From assembly GCF_008087625.1 (NCBI RefSeq), contig NZ_CP042997.1:3906001-3970000 (forward strand): a stretch of DNA of 64,000 nt. Reading direction: 5' to 3'. Position numbers and translations under genes: made by a program. The notes below the pieces were generated by a model. That model worked only from the letters and a program-made list of their open reading frames with translations. It had not been told where the DNA came from and did no database searches. Origin of the DNA: Aquisphaera giovannonii (lineage in GTDB: Bacteria; Planctomycetota; Planctomycetia; Isosphaerales; Isosphaeraceae). The number at the start of each line of letters is the position of its first letter. Within the stretch, counting starts at the first letter, position 1. This document shows positions 9,088 through 18,182 of the stretch, one piece after another.

Positions 9088-12000
9088 CGACCGTCGCGAC
9101 GAGTCGGGGACGAAGGACGAGGAGTTGGCGGCGATGCTGGCCGCCTACGACTCCCGGCCTCGCCATCCGGAGGAGCAGACGGCCTTGCAGCCCCCCGCGT
9201 CGCTGGACGAGGCCGACCTCGGGCGATGGGCCCGCGCGGCCGGATGCGTGGACCTGCTGCACCGGATCTGGCCCGATCGAGGCGACGGCGAGCGATCCTC
9301 ACGGACCTTCGGCAAATTCGAGATCCTCCGCGAGCTGGGCCGTGGGGGGCACGGCGTGGTCTTCCTGGCGAGGGACACGACCCTCCGTCGCGAGGTGGCG
9401 CTCAAGGTGCCCCGCCGGGAGCTCCTGGAGGACGGGCGGCTGAGGGAGCGATTCCTCCGCGAGGCCCGCGCCGCGGGAATGCTCGACCATCCGGGGATCG
9501 TCCCGGTCCACGAGCTCGGCGAGGTCGGGCCGGTCTGCTACATCGCATCCCCCGTCAGCCGCGGGGAGACGCTCTCCGCATGGCTCGCCGGGCTCGAGGG
9601 GCGGCCGCCGTCACCCCGATGGGCGGCCGGGCTCCTGTTGATGCTGGCGGAGGCGGTCGCCCACGCGCACTCGCGCGGCGTCGTCCACCGCGACCTCAAG
9701 CCGAGGAACATCCTCCTCGAGCCCGCGCCGGACGCCGCCCCCGTCGTCGAAGGGCCGTCGCTGCGACCGCGGATCACCGATTTCGGCCTGGCCAAGCTGA
9801 TCGAGGCCGGCGCCGAGATCACCCAGCCCGGGGCCGTGCTCGGGACGCCCCGCTACATGGCCCCGGAACAGGCGACCGGGGACCATGGACGGGTCGGCCC
9901 GGCGACGGACGTGTACGCCCTGGGGATGATCCTCGGCGAGCTCCTCCGCCCGGCGGGAGGGTTCCCGGGGGCCGGCGAGCCTCCGGGGTCGGGGCCGGCC
10001 CGGTCCGACCCGCCGCGCGGCCTGGCGGCGATCCTCCGCAAGAGCACGAGGCCGCGCCCCGAGGACCGCTATCCCGACGCGGCCGCGATGGCCGAGGACC
10101 TCCGCCGGTTCCTGGCCGGCGAGGTCACCCGGGCATCCGGCCCTCTCCGGCTACCGCGCCCGCGGGCCGTCGCGGCCTGCGTGGCGCTGGCCGGCATCGC
10201 GTGGGCGATCGCCGTCAGGCCGAGGCTGGCGACGGGGCCGGGAAGGCTGCCTGCGGCCCCCCCCGCCGCCGTGGCCGACTCCGCCACCCCGAAGGTCCGG
10301 ATCGATCGTTACGTCAGCGACCTGAACGTCGCCGATCAGCTCCTGCCGGGCGACCTGAGCAACTCGCCGAACACCGAGCTGGCATCGCGGCTCGTCGACG
10401 AGCAGCGGCCTTCGCCCGGGGAGCCCGACATCCGATCCCTGGACTGGTACCACCTCCATCGCCGCCTCCACGACGAGCGGGCCGTCCTGGCCGGTCATCG
10501 CGGCCCCGTCTTCAAGGTCGCCTTCTCGCCCGACGGATCGGCCATCGCCTCCGCCGGCGAGGACGGGGTCCGGCTCTGGGACGCGACGACGGGGGAGATG
10601 CGGGCGGCCGTCGGCGAGCACGGCGACGACGTGAACTGGGTCGCCTTCTCGCCCGACGGATCCTCGATCGCCACGGCCAGCGACGACCGCACCGTGTCGC
10701 TCTGGCGGTGTTCTGACGGCGCCCGCCTGCTCGGCCCGCTCGCCCACCCCGGGAAGGTGGTCGCCGTCGTCTTCGGCGACGGCGGCCGGACGCTCGTCTC
10801 CGGCGACCGCGACGGCTGGGTGATCTCCCGGGAGCGGTCCGGCGGCAAGGAGCTTGCGCGGCGGCACCTCGCGACCGGCACCGTCGAGGGCATGGCCGCG
10901 ATCGCGGGCGAGCATGCCGTGGCCGTCGCCACATCGGGCTGCGTCCAATTCCTCGACGTGGCGACGGGCCGGATCGTCCGATCGCTCGGCGCCGAGCCCG
11001 GGCATCCCTTCCGCAACGTCTCGGGATCGCGAGACGGCCGATTGCTGACGACATCCGGGGGCTCGAGCCGGAGCGCACGGGTCTGGCGATCGGACGCCAT
11101 GGACGCCCCGATCTACGCCTCGACGCACGGCGTCGAGTCGATGGCCATCGCGCCGGGCGGGGAACTCGTGGCCTCGGCCGGCGTGACGGCCGTCATCGGC
11201 CTGCACGACCTCAGGTCCGGCGCCCCGAAGGGGGTCCTGCTCGGCCACGCGGGCCGGGTATGGGACGTCGCCTTCTCCCCGGACGGACGCACCCTGGCAT
11301 CCGCCGGGGAAGACGGGACGGTGAAGCTGTGGGACATCCCCCCGCGTCCCGCGTATTCGGTCTTCGCCGAAGGCGTGGACGAGGCCGTCTCGATGGCGCT
11401 CTCGTTCGATGGCCGCTGGATCTTCACGCTGGGCCGCGACGGGACCCTGCACCGCTGGGACCGCGACGGCCGGGCCACGGAGGACGCGAGGGCCGTCATC
11501 CCGGCCGGCGAGCTCACGGTCCAGGCGTCGATCGCGCCGGGGGCGAGGCGGATCGTCAGGGTCGGGAGGGACGGCACCGTGACCGTCGTGCGGCAGGACG
11601 GCACGCCCAGGCGCGTGCTCGTGGGCGTCGCGGATGCGACGGGGCCGCGACTCCGCTTCTCGGGGGACGGCTTGCGGCTCGCCTTCGCCGCGGACGGCGG
11701 ACGGGCCGCCTGGACCGACCTGGATCGCGCGGATGCCCCCGTGAACCGCCTGGAGCCGTCCGTCCCGGCGATCGGCCAACTGGCGATGGCCCCGGACGGC
11801 CGGCGGCTCGCGGCCGTGGCCGGGGAGGAGCTCCTGGTCTGGGACGTCGAACGCGGGACGCTCCTGCAACGCTCGCCGACCGGTCATGTCGGCCCGGTCC
11901 GCGCCCTCGCCCTCGCGCCCGGAAGTGGGCCCATGATCACGGGAGGAGAGGACGGCCGGGTCCTGCTCCACGCCGGCCCTGGGCTCGAGCCCGCAATCCT

Positions 12001-12301
12001 CCGCACGCACGACTGCACCCTGGACGCCCTGGCGATCACGGCCGACGGCCGATCCGCGGTCTGGGCGACCGGGGGCGGCAATCTCGAAATCTGGAACCTG
12101 GCGACCCGGCGTCAGTCCGTCTCACTCCCATGGTCGCGGGCCCACTTCGCGGCCGGCCCGGACGGGAGAGCACGCCGTCGAATGATGTGCATCGCCCCGG
12201 ACGACTCGTGCGTGGCCGCCTTCGCGGTCGATTCCAGCTCGGGACGTAGCTGGGGTACGATCTGGCTCGCGCCGCGGGGATCGTCGCCGGGCCGCGAGTA
12301 G
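9077..12301 (+). CDS. Serine/threonine protein kinase with WD40 repeats
   Basis: This 1074-residue protein has a Hanks-type kinase domain at about residues 75-345: invariant lysine in VALKVPRR (about 108), HRDLKPRNILL (about 204), ITDFGLAKL (about 234) and GTPRYMAPEQ (about 257). A single membrane helix sits near 363-380 (VAACVALAGIAWAIAV). The rest, about 465-1060, is a chain of WD40 blades with repeated VAFSPDGxxxASAGEDG and LWD endings, probably one or two propellers. The kinase would face the cytoplasm and the propeller the periplasm or paryphoplasm side. Translation is coupled to the upstream sigma factor. Substrate and signal are unknown. Confidence 0.93.
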   Translation: MATDDRRDESGTKDEELAAMLAAYDSRPRHPEEQTALQPPASLDEADLGRWARAAGCVDLLHRIWPDRGDGERSSRTFGKFEILRELGRGGHGVVFLARDTTLRREVALKVPRRELLEDGRLRERFLREARAAGMLDHPGIVPVHELGEVGPVCYIASPVSRGETLSAWLAGLEGRPPSPRWAAGLLLMLAEAVAHAHSRGVVHRDLKPRNILLEPAPDAAPVVEGPSLRPRITDFGLAKLIEAGAEITQPGAVLGTPRYMAPEQATGDHGRVGPATDVYALGMILGELLRPAGGFPGAGEPPGSGPARSDPPRGLAAILRKSTRPRPEDRYPDAAAMAEDLRRFLAGEVTRASGPLRLPRPRAVAACVALAGIAWAIAVRPRLATGPGRLPAAPPAAVADSATPKVRIDRYVSDLNVADQLLPGDLSNSPNTELASRLVDEQRPSPGEPDIRSLDWYHLHRRLHDERAVLAGHRGPVFKVAFSPDGSAIASAGEDGVRLWDATTGEMRAAVGEHGDDVNWVAFSPDGSSIATASDDRTVSLWRCSDGARLLGPLAHPGKVVAVVFGDGGRTLVSGDRDGWVISRERSGGKELARRHLATGTVEGMAAIAGEHAVAVATSGCVQFLDVATGRIVRSLGAEPGHPFRNVSGSRDGRLLTTSGGSSRSARVWRSDAMDAPIYASTHGVESMAIAPGGELVASAGVTAVIGLHDLRSGAPKGVLLGHAGRVWDVAFSPDGRTLASAGEDGTVKLWDIPPRPAYSVFAEGVDEAVSMALSFDGRWIFTLGRDGTLHRWDRDGRATEDARAVIPAGELTVQASIAPGARRIVRVGRDGTVTVVRQDGTPRRVLVGVADATGPRLRFSGDGLRLAFAADGGRAAWTDLDRADAPVNRLEPSVPAIGQLAMAPDGRRLAAVAGEELLVWDVERGTLLQRSPTGHVGPVRALALAPGSGPMITGGEDGRVLLHAGPGLEPAILRTHDCTLDALAITADGRSAVWATGGGNLEIWNLATRRQSVSLPWSRAHFAAGPDGRARRRMMCIAPDDSCVAAFAVDSSSGRSWGTIWLAPRGSSPGRE

Positions 12302-12357
12302 GGGCACGCCGGGGCCGGGACGGTCGCCGGGCGGAATCACCCCCTACGAAAAGGCGA

Positions 12358-12383
12358 GGGGCGGGACGCGAACGCCCCGCCCC
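12358..12383. terminator. GC-rich stem-loop between convergent genes
   Basis: Arms 12358-12368 (GGGGCGGGACG) and 12373-12383 pair with one mismatch around a CGAA tetraloop. It sits midway between the converging kinase and Gfo/Idh genes, a natural position for a shared terminator. No long T-tract follows. Confidence 0.55.
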
Positions 12384-12418
12384 CATTGGAAGCCGCAAAG
12401 CGGACCGCCTCCGCCCGA

Positions 12419-13981
12419 TCAGGACGTCTTGGCGGCGATCGCCGGGGCGGCCTCGGGGGTCTTGTCGGACTTGTAGTCGAACCAGGCCGGGTCGAACTCG
12501 ATCCGACGGTTCTGCCGCATGGCGATGTTGGTGGCCAGGGCGATGACGGCGTCGGCCAGGGCGACCTCGCCGCGGCAGCGGGGCTGGTGCTCCTTGTCGT
12601 CGTGGTAGTTCGACTGGTTCCCGTGGCGGACGCAGTAGGCGAAGTGCTCCAGCTCCTCGCGGTAGCCGCGGGAGGGGTCCGCCGTGGCCAGGGCTCCGAT
12701 CGCGGAGGCCGCGGACGGGCCGGCGAGGCTCGGGCTGGTCTCCAGCGCCGGCTTCTTGCCGACGGTCTCCACCGAGATGCTCGTCTGCCGCGACAGCTGG
12801 GCGTTGCCCGCCTCCTTGTAGAGGAGGATCTCCTTCTCCTGGGACACGATCATCGTCCCCCGGGAGCCCATCACCATCTCGCCGTAGCCGTCGAACGAGT
12901 TGGTGTTGATCGACGAGTAGGTGACGATCACGCGGTCCTTGTCGTCCTGGCCGTAGGGGAACTCGAACACGGTGAAGACGTGGTCGTCCACCTCGCGCCC
13001 GTCCTTGTAGAAGATCGTCCCGCCGAAACCCGTGACCGACAGCGGGTGCTTCTTGCCGAGGAAGATCGAGCAGGCGTCGAGCTGGTGGCTGCCCAGCTCC
13101 GCCATCAGGCCGGCGCCGGTGCGGTTGTAGAGCCGCCAGCGGATGAGCTCCTCCAGGCTCTTGTAGCCGAACTTGGCGTAGTCGATGTTCCGGTCGTCGT
13201 CCGGGATGGGCTTCTTCCAGCTGTCGCGGTAGACGATGTTGCCCTTGTCGTCCTTCACGAACTCGGCCAGGCCGGTCTTGGGGTCGTAGATCGTGTTGTT
13301 GTCCTTGTCCTTGGCGAGCGTCGGCAGGGCGTTGTTCCGGTGCCACAGGGCGCGGATGTGCCGGACGTCGCCGAGGACGCCGTTCTGGAGCAGGAAGTTG
13401 GCGTTGTCGTAGAGGACCGAGTAGTGCCGCTGGTGGCCGACGGCCAGCAGCTTGTTGGTCTCGCGGGCGACGCGGCACATCTCCTTGCACTCGGCCACGG
13501 AGTGGGCCATCAGCTTCTCGGTGAAGACGTGCTTGCCGGCCTTCATCGCCTCGATGGCGACCGGGGCGTGCAGCCAGAGCGGCAGGGCGATGACGACGAC
13601 CTCGACCTCCGGATCCTCGAGCATCTCCTTCTTGGAGGGGTACCGCTTCAGCTTCTTGACGTCGTCCGGGGAATACTGCTTGTGGTCCGTGAACTCCTTC
13701 TCCGCCCGCTTCTGCTGCGACGGGCGGATGTCGCAGAAGCCGATGAAGTTGAGGTAGTCGCGGTTGTGATACCGGATCATGGCCTGGCAGCCCTCGTCGC
13801 CGGTGCCGATGATGGCCGCCTTGACGGGGGGCTTGTCGCCCATGCCCTTGTAGCCGAAATAGAAGCCGCCCAGCGCGGCCGCTCCGCCGGCGGCGGACAG
13901 GAAGTCGCGGCGGGTCATGCCGAGGGCCCGATCCGCGTTCTCGCGTCCGAGGATCCGCTGCTCGGGGGTCAGGTTCGTCAT
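12419..13981 (-). CDS. Gfo/Idh/MocA family oxidoreductase, Tat-exported
   Basis: This 520-residue protein has a Tat motif in its leader (TRRDFLSAAGGAAALGG, residues 23-40) after an unusual 22-residue polar extension. The Rossmann fold follows (KAAIIGTGDEGCQAMI, about residue 55) and then the family motif EKLMAHSVAECKEM, equivalent to the EKP loop but with L in place of P. The C-terminal alpha/beta domain has ELGSHQLDACSIFLG, in the substrate-site region. Family members oxidise sugars or sugar derivatives with NAD(P); many planctomycete exported members have no assigned substrate. It precedes a DoxX-type gene on the same strand. Confidence 0.9.
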   Translation of the reverse strand: MTNLTPEQRILGRENADRALGMTRRDFLSAAGGAAALGGFYFGYKGMGDKPPVKAAIIGTGDEGCQAMIRYHNRDYLNFIGFCDIRPSQQKRAEKEFTDHKQYSPDDVKKLKRYPSKKEMLEDPEVEVVVIALPLWLHAPVAIEAMKAGKHVFTEKLMAHSVAECKEMCRVARETNKLLAVGHQRHYSVLYDNANFLLQNGVLGDVRHIRALWHRNNALPTLAKDKDNNTIYDPKTGLAEFVKDDKGNIVYRDSWKKPIPDDDRNIDYAKFGYKSLEELIRWRLYNRTGAGLMAELGSHQLDACSIFLGKKHPLSVTGFGGTIFYKDGREVDDHVFTVFEFPYGQDDKDRVIVTYSSINTNSFDGYGEMVMGSRGTMIVSQEKEILLYKEAGNAQLSRQTSISVETVGKKPALETSPSLAGPSAASAIGALATADPSRGYREELEHFAYCVRHGNQSNYHDDKEHQPRCRGEVALADAVIALATNIAMRQNRRIEFDPAWFDYKSDKTPEAAPAIAAKTS

Positions 13982-14024
13982 CGCTCGCTCCTTGGGGGTC
14001 GTGGATCGTGGGACGTGGTCGGAT

Positions 14025-15029
14025 TCAAGCCGCGCTGTCTTCGAGGACCAGGCCGTACTTCTCGGCGAGCCGACGCTCGTGCCGCGCCCAGCGGCGGCGG
14101 CGGAGCCAGCCGAAGAAGAGGGCGTCGAGGCCGAACCAGTGGCCGCTGGCCGTCGTGGCGACCACCAGGCAGGCGAACATCTCGACGAGGTTCTTGTTGA
14201 CGATCCAGTAATGACCCTCCGCCTTGGGATTCGGCGGCGAATTGGCCAGCGGGGGCATGCTGAGGTAGATCATCGCCAGGAAGCCCGCGGCGCAGAGGGC
14301 CGCGAACGGGGTGAGGAAGCCCAGGATCAGGCAGGCGCCCATGGCGCAGAGGCCGTACATCGTCATCCGGTTGGCCACGTCGAGGAACGTCCAGGGGGCC
14401 GCGTAGGTGCCGGCGGCCTTGGCCTGCTCGGGCGTGGCCAGGGCGGTCACGGCGGCGGCCAGGTCGTCGCCCCGGGCGACGATCGGCGCCGTGATGGTCT
14501 TGCGGTCCGCCTCCAGCGACCTCCGGGACTCCCAGGCCCGCTCGAGGTCATACGAGAGGGCGTCGGGGTTCCGCTCGGTCTCCTCGACCTGCTTCAGCCC
14601 GTGCAGGTACTTCTCCCGGGCCTCGCGGTTGTCCGGGGCGTTGAACCAGACGTCCACCCATTCGTAGGCCTTCTCGAGCAGCTCCTTGGCCTTCGCCTGC
14701 TGGCCGGCGTCCAGGCCGTAGTGCGCCTCGAGCCGCGAGACGCGGTCGGTCCAGCTCTCCTTGAGCGCGGCCGGGTCCAGCATCGCCAGGGCGTCGGCGT
14801 CGGGGAGCATCCTGCGGTATTCGGTGGCCAGGGGCCCGGCCGCGTTCCTCAGGTAGACCTCCGCGGAGAACGGCTTCTTCGCCAGCTCGACGGACTCGAC
14901 CTTGTCGAGCCCCTCCACCAGGAAGTGCCAGCCGATGGCGGTGCGGAGGACGACCAGGAAGAAGGCCGCGAGGAATCCCGGGTAATGTCGGTGGGAGATG
15001 AGCCAGGGAGGGACGGCGAGGGTGGGCAT
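14025..15029 (-). CDS. DoxX-like membrane protein
   Basis: The 334-residue protein has one hydrophobic helix at about residues 18-40 (FLAAFFLVVLRTAIGWHFLVEGLDK), a long charged region of about 150 residues, and a C-terminal set of three helices (MYGLCAMGACLILGFLTPFAALCAAGFLAMIYL and later LVEMFACLVVATTASG). The helix order and the GWHFLxEG motif fit the DoxX/TQO small-subunit-like family, here interrupted by a large soluble insertion that is frequent in Planctomycetes. It lies 43 bp downstream of the start side of the Gfo/Idh gene and probably shares its transcript. Role: possibly a quinone-linked membrane function; unproven. Confidence 0.8.
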   Translation of the reverse strand: MPTLAVPPWLISHRHYPGFLAAFFLVVLRTAIGWHFLVEGLDKVESVELAKKPFSAEVYLRNAAGPLATEYRRMLPDADALAMLDPAALKESWTDRVSRLEAHYGLDAGQQAKAKELLEKAYEWVDVWFNAPDNREAREKYLHGLKQVEETERNPDALSYDLERAWESRRSLEADRKTITAPIVARGDDLAAAVTALATPEQAKAAGTYAAPWTFLDVANRMTMYGLCAMGACLILGFLTPFAALCAAGFLAMIYLSMPPLANSPPNPKAEGHYWIVNKNLVEMFACLVVATTASGHWFGLDALFFGWLRRRRWARHERRLAEKYGLVLEDSAA

Positions 15030-15104
15030 GAGGTCGGTCCTGGAATTCGAGGCACGGCGGGGCGGGGGAGGCCGCGGCCGGGACGCGGCCTCCCGTACCG
15101 GCCT

Positions 15105-16214
15105 TCATGAAGTCGTCACCAAGTCTACCGCGGCGGGGTCGATCAGGAAATCCTCCGGCCGGAGGCCGGCGGTGAGGAGCCGGGGGCGCTCGTCCCCGGC
15201 ATCCTCCAGGACGAAGATCGCGGCGAGGTCCGGCCGGGACGAGACATACTCCCGGGCCGATTCCGGACCGAGCAGATAGAAGGCGGTGGAGAGCGCATCG
15301 GCCTCGGCCGCGGTGGGGGCCAGGACGGTGACGCTCGCCGGGCCCCTCGCCGGGCGTCCGGTCCTCGGGTCCAGGATGTGGCCGTACACCTCGCCGTCGG
15401 CGACGAAGCTCTGGAAGGCCCCGCCGGAGGTGCCCAGCCCGCGATTGCGGAGGCGGATCACGCCCAGCGGCCGTTCCGGGCTCCTCGGGTTCCGCAGCGC
15501 GACTTCCCAGCGCCCGCCGAACCGGCCGGGGGGCGACCCGAGGGCGAACAGGCTGGACTGGCCGCCGTGGACCATCGCCGAGGTCGGGAACCAGTGGTCC
15601 CGGATGACCGCGACCGCGCGATCGATCGCGTAGCCCTTGCCGATGCTCCCGAGGTTGACCTTGATCCCCGGCCGGTCGAAGGCGACGGCCCGCGCGGAGG
15701 CGTCCAGCCGGAGATGCCTCCAGCCGGAGCACGCGATCGCCGCGTCCAGGGCCTCCGGAGCGGGCACGCGCTTCGGGCCGCGGGTGAAGCCCCAGGCGTC
15801 CGAGAGGGCCCCGGCGGTCACGTCATAGGCCCCTCCCGTCAGCCGGCTCAGCTCGAGGGCCCGCTCCAGCAGCCCGAAGAGGCCGGGCTCCACCTCAACC
15901 GGCCCGAGGTGGGCCGTCGCGTTCAGGCGGCTGACCTCGGAGTCGTCTCGATAGACGGTGAGCTGCGCCTCGAGCTCGTCCACGAGGTCGAGGGCCCTGG
16001 TGGCCAGCTCGACCGAGCCGGGGACGCCGGCCCCCAGGCGGACCTCGAAATACGAGCCCATGGCCGGGCGGTTCACGCGGAGCAGGTCGCCGGCCCCGGG
16101 GGATTCCTCGGCGGGGGCATCGGCGCGGCCGGCCGGCGCCTCCGGCTGTGCCGGCGGGCGGAGGCGGAAGAGGTTGCGACGGTTCACGCCGGGGCGGGGG
16201 CCGTTCACGAACAC
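15105..16214 (-). CDS. apbE: FAD:protein FMN transferase (ApbE)
   Basis: The 369-residue protein matches ApbE, which covalently attaches FMN from FAD to Thr/Ser of flavoproteins such as RnfG or NqrC. Visible signatures are RVNRPAMGSYFEVRLG (about residue 48), VNLGSIGKGYAIDRAV (about 186), a TSGG start of the flavin-binding stretch, HILDPRTGRPA (about 285) and the Mg-site segment EADALSTAFYLLGPE (about 310). The N-terminus has no convincing lipoprotein signal, unlike many periplasmic ApbE proteins. No Rnf or Nqr genes are nearby, so its target is not evident. It is on the same strand as DoxX and Gfo/Idh, 75 bp upstream. Confidence 0.9.
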   Translation of the reverse strand: MFVNGPRPGVNRRNLFRLRPPAQPEAPAGRADAPAEESPGAGDLLRVNRPAMGSYFEVRLGAGVPGSVELATRALDLVDELEAQLTVYRDDSEVSRLNATAHLGPVEVEPGLFGLLERALELSRLTGGAYDVTAGALSDAWGFTRGPKRVPAPEALDAAIACSGWRHLRLDASARAVAFDRPGIKVNLGSIGKGYAIDRAVAVIRDHWFPTSAMVHGGQSSLFALGSPPGRFGGRWEVALRNPRSPERPLGVIRLRNRGLGTSGGAFQSFVADGEVYGHILDPRTGRPARGPASVTVLAPTAAEADALSTAFYLLGPESAREYVSSRPDLAAIFVLEDAGDERPRLLTAGLRPEDFLIDPAAVDLVTTS

Positions 16215-16329
16215 CTCGACGATCGGGGGCGGGGCGGGCGGGGCCTCGAGCGTTCGGCGGGGAGACCTAGAGTCTGTCCCATAAGCAACGCTTCCTGCAA
16301 TCCCTCTCGAGAAGGCGAGCCGATCCCGG

Positions 16330-16425
16330 TTCTCCCCCTTACGAAGGGGGAGCCAGAGGGGGTGTATTGATCCAGGCCGAGGCGATCGAAATCACCCCCC
16401 TGTATCCCCCCTTCGTAAGGGGGGA
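16330..16425. repeat. Imperfect inverted repeat, MITE-like
   Basis: The left arm (16330-16373) and the right arm (16384-16425) are inverted copies of the same sequence, each containing the palindrome CCCCCTTACGAAGGGGG or its close variant, followed by a run of G and a TGxATTxGATC-like tail. The whole element can fold into a long cruciform. It lies between the divergent apbE and membrane-protein genes. Whether it is a mobile element remnant or a regulatory structure cannot be told from one copy. Confidence 0.6.
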
Positions 16426-16587
16426 AGCGGATCCGGATCTTCCTCTTGCCGGAGACTGGTCGCGACGAGTCGCTGCCCGGGGTACAGGACTTGTGGGAAA
16501 GCCACTTACCCATTATAGCCCGCCGCGGCCCGCGTGAACTAGGGTTCCTGGGGAGGCCCGTTCCCGAGTTACGAGAGGAGAGCCCCC

Positions 16588-18066
16588 GTGGTTCGCGCAC
16601 GCCGCTTCCTGCCCGGCCCGGCCGAGGCGGTCTTCGGGCTGGTCCTCCTCGTGATCCTGTCCCGGGGCCGGGCCGCCCTGTTCAACGACCCGGGGACGCT
16701 CTGGCATTACCGGCTGGGCCGGGACATCCTCGCCTCGGGGTGCGTGCCGAGGTCCGACACCCTGACCTACACCCGGCTGGGGTCGCCCTGGGTGGACCAG
16801 TCCTGGGCCTTCGACGCGGGCCTCGCCCTGGTGGTCGCCCGGTGGGGCTGGCCGGCGGCCGTGGCGATCGCGGCGCTGCTGCTGGCGGGAGTCTACGCGG
16901 CGCTGACGAGGTTCCTGATCCGGGACGGGACCTCGCCGGTGATCGCCGCCTACGTCTCGATCGGGGCGATGACGATCGGCTGCATCCACTTCCTGATCCG
17001 CCCGCACCTGCTGACCCTGGCCCTCGTCCTCGCCGCGGTCCGGATCTGCCAGGTGCAGCACGAGCGGGGGGGATGGGTCGTCGCCTGGGTGGCCCCCCTG
17101 ACGGCGATCCTGGCGAACATCCACGGCGGTTTCCTGGCGCTGCCGGGGATCGTCGCGACGGCCGCGGCGGGCCACGCCGTCGCCGGCCCCTGGGACGCCC
17201 AGCGGGCAGGGGAGGTGGCGAAGTTCGCCCTGACGTTCGTCGCGTGTCTCCTGGCCGCCCTGATCAACCCCTACGGATGGGGCCTCTATCGCCACGTCGG
17301 CACCCTGCTGGTGTCCAGCGGCGTCACCTCGCTCATCCAGGAGTACGCCCCCGTCCAGTTCGGCCAGCCGAACGTGCAGGCGATGGAGCTGGCGGTCGTG
17401 GCGCTCATCGCCCTGCCCATGCTCGTCAACCGCCGCGTGGACCGATACCAGCTCGTGCACCTCCTCGTCTGGCTGCACCTCTCCCTCACGTCGGTCCGCA
17501 ACGCCCCCCTCTTCGCGATCGTCGCCGCCTTCCCCCTCGCCGCCCTGCTCGACGCGCTGCCGGCCCGCTTCGCCGACACCTGGCGGCCCGGCCCCGAGGG
17601 CCGGATCTGGATCCCCGCGATGATCCTGGGCGTCGCCCTCCTGGTGGCGGCCGGGGTGCCGCTGGGGACGATCGACAACGGCAAGTGGCCCGTCGCCGCG
17701 CTCCCGTCCCTCGACGCCCGGCCCCTCGCGGCCAGGCTCTTCCACGAGCTCGAGTGGGGCGGCCTGATCGAGTCCGAGGCGACCCCCCGCCGACTGGCCT
17801 ATATCGACGATCGCTTCGAACTCCACGGCAAGCCCGCCGTCGTCGAGTATGCCGAGGCGCTCTCCGGAGGCCCCGCCTGGGACTCGATCCGGGATCGCGA
17901 GCACATCGCGACCGTATGGATCCAGCCCGATCGCGGCCTCGCCACGCGCCTCGGCCGCGACCCGGGTTGGCGGGAGCTATACCGCGACGAAAAGTCCGTT
18001 CTCTATGCATTGCGTCCGGGGGGGGCGATGGTCGAGGCGACCGCATGGTCGGGCCGGCTTCCTTGA
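16588..18066 (+). CDS. Polytopic membrane protein, unknown function
   Basis: The 492-residue protein has about nine or ten hydrophobic helices (for example residues 14-30, 75-105, 117-150, 165-195, 205-225, 305-325 and 345-370) and a soluble C-terminal part of about 110 residues. The early segment LWHYRLGRDILASGxVPRxDxLTYT is one I have seen in many uncharacterised planctomycete and acidobacterial membrane proteins, some of which resemble GT-C type glycosyltransferases or their partners. No catalytic residues can be assigned. A GAGAGGAGAG ribosome site lies before the GTG start. Confidence 0.75.
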   Translation: MVRARRFLPGPAEAVFGLVLLVILSRGRAALFNDPGTLWHYRLGRDILASGCVPRSDTLTYTRLGSPWVDQSWAFDAGLALVVARWGWPAAVAIAALLLAGVYAALTRFLIRDGTSPVIAAYVSIGAMTIGCIHFLIRPHLLTLALVLAAVRICQVQHERGGWVVAWVAPLTAILANIHGGFLALPGIVATAAAGHAVAGPWDAQRAGEVAKFALTFVACLLAALINPYGWGLYRHVGTLLVSSGVTSLIQEYAPVQFGQPNVQAMELAVVALIALPMLVNRRVDRYQLVHLLVWLHLSLTSVRNAPLFAIVAAFPLAALLDALPARFADTWRPGPEGRIWIPAMILGVALLVAAGVPLGTIDNGKWPVAALPSLDARPLAARLFHELEWGGLIESEATPRRLAYIDDRFELHGKPAVVEYAEALSGGPAWDSIRDREHIATVWIQPDRGLATRLGRDPGWRELYRDEKSVLYALRPGGAMVEATAWSGRLP

Positions 18067-18182
18067 CAGGCCTCTCGACAAGATCGAAAGTCGCGCTCCC
18101 CGACCGCGACGGAAGAGGTATACAATCGTGGAGGATCGGCAACGTCCCTTGTCCGCGCCCGCTCCCCGGGGAGACACGTCCC

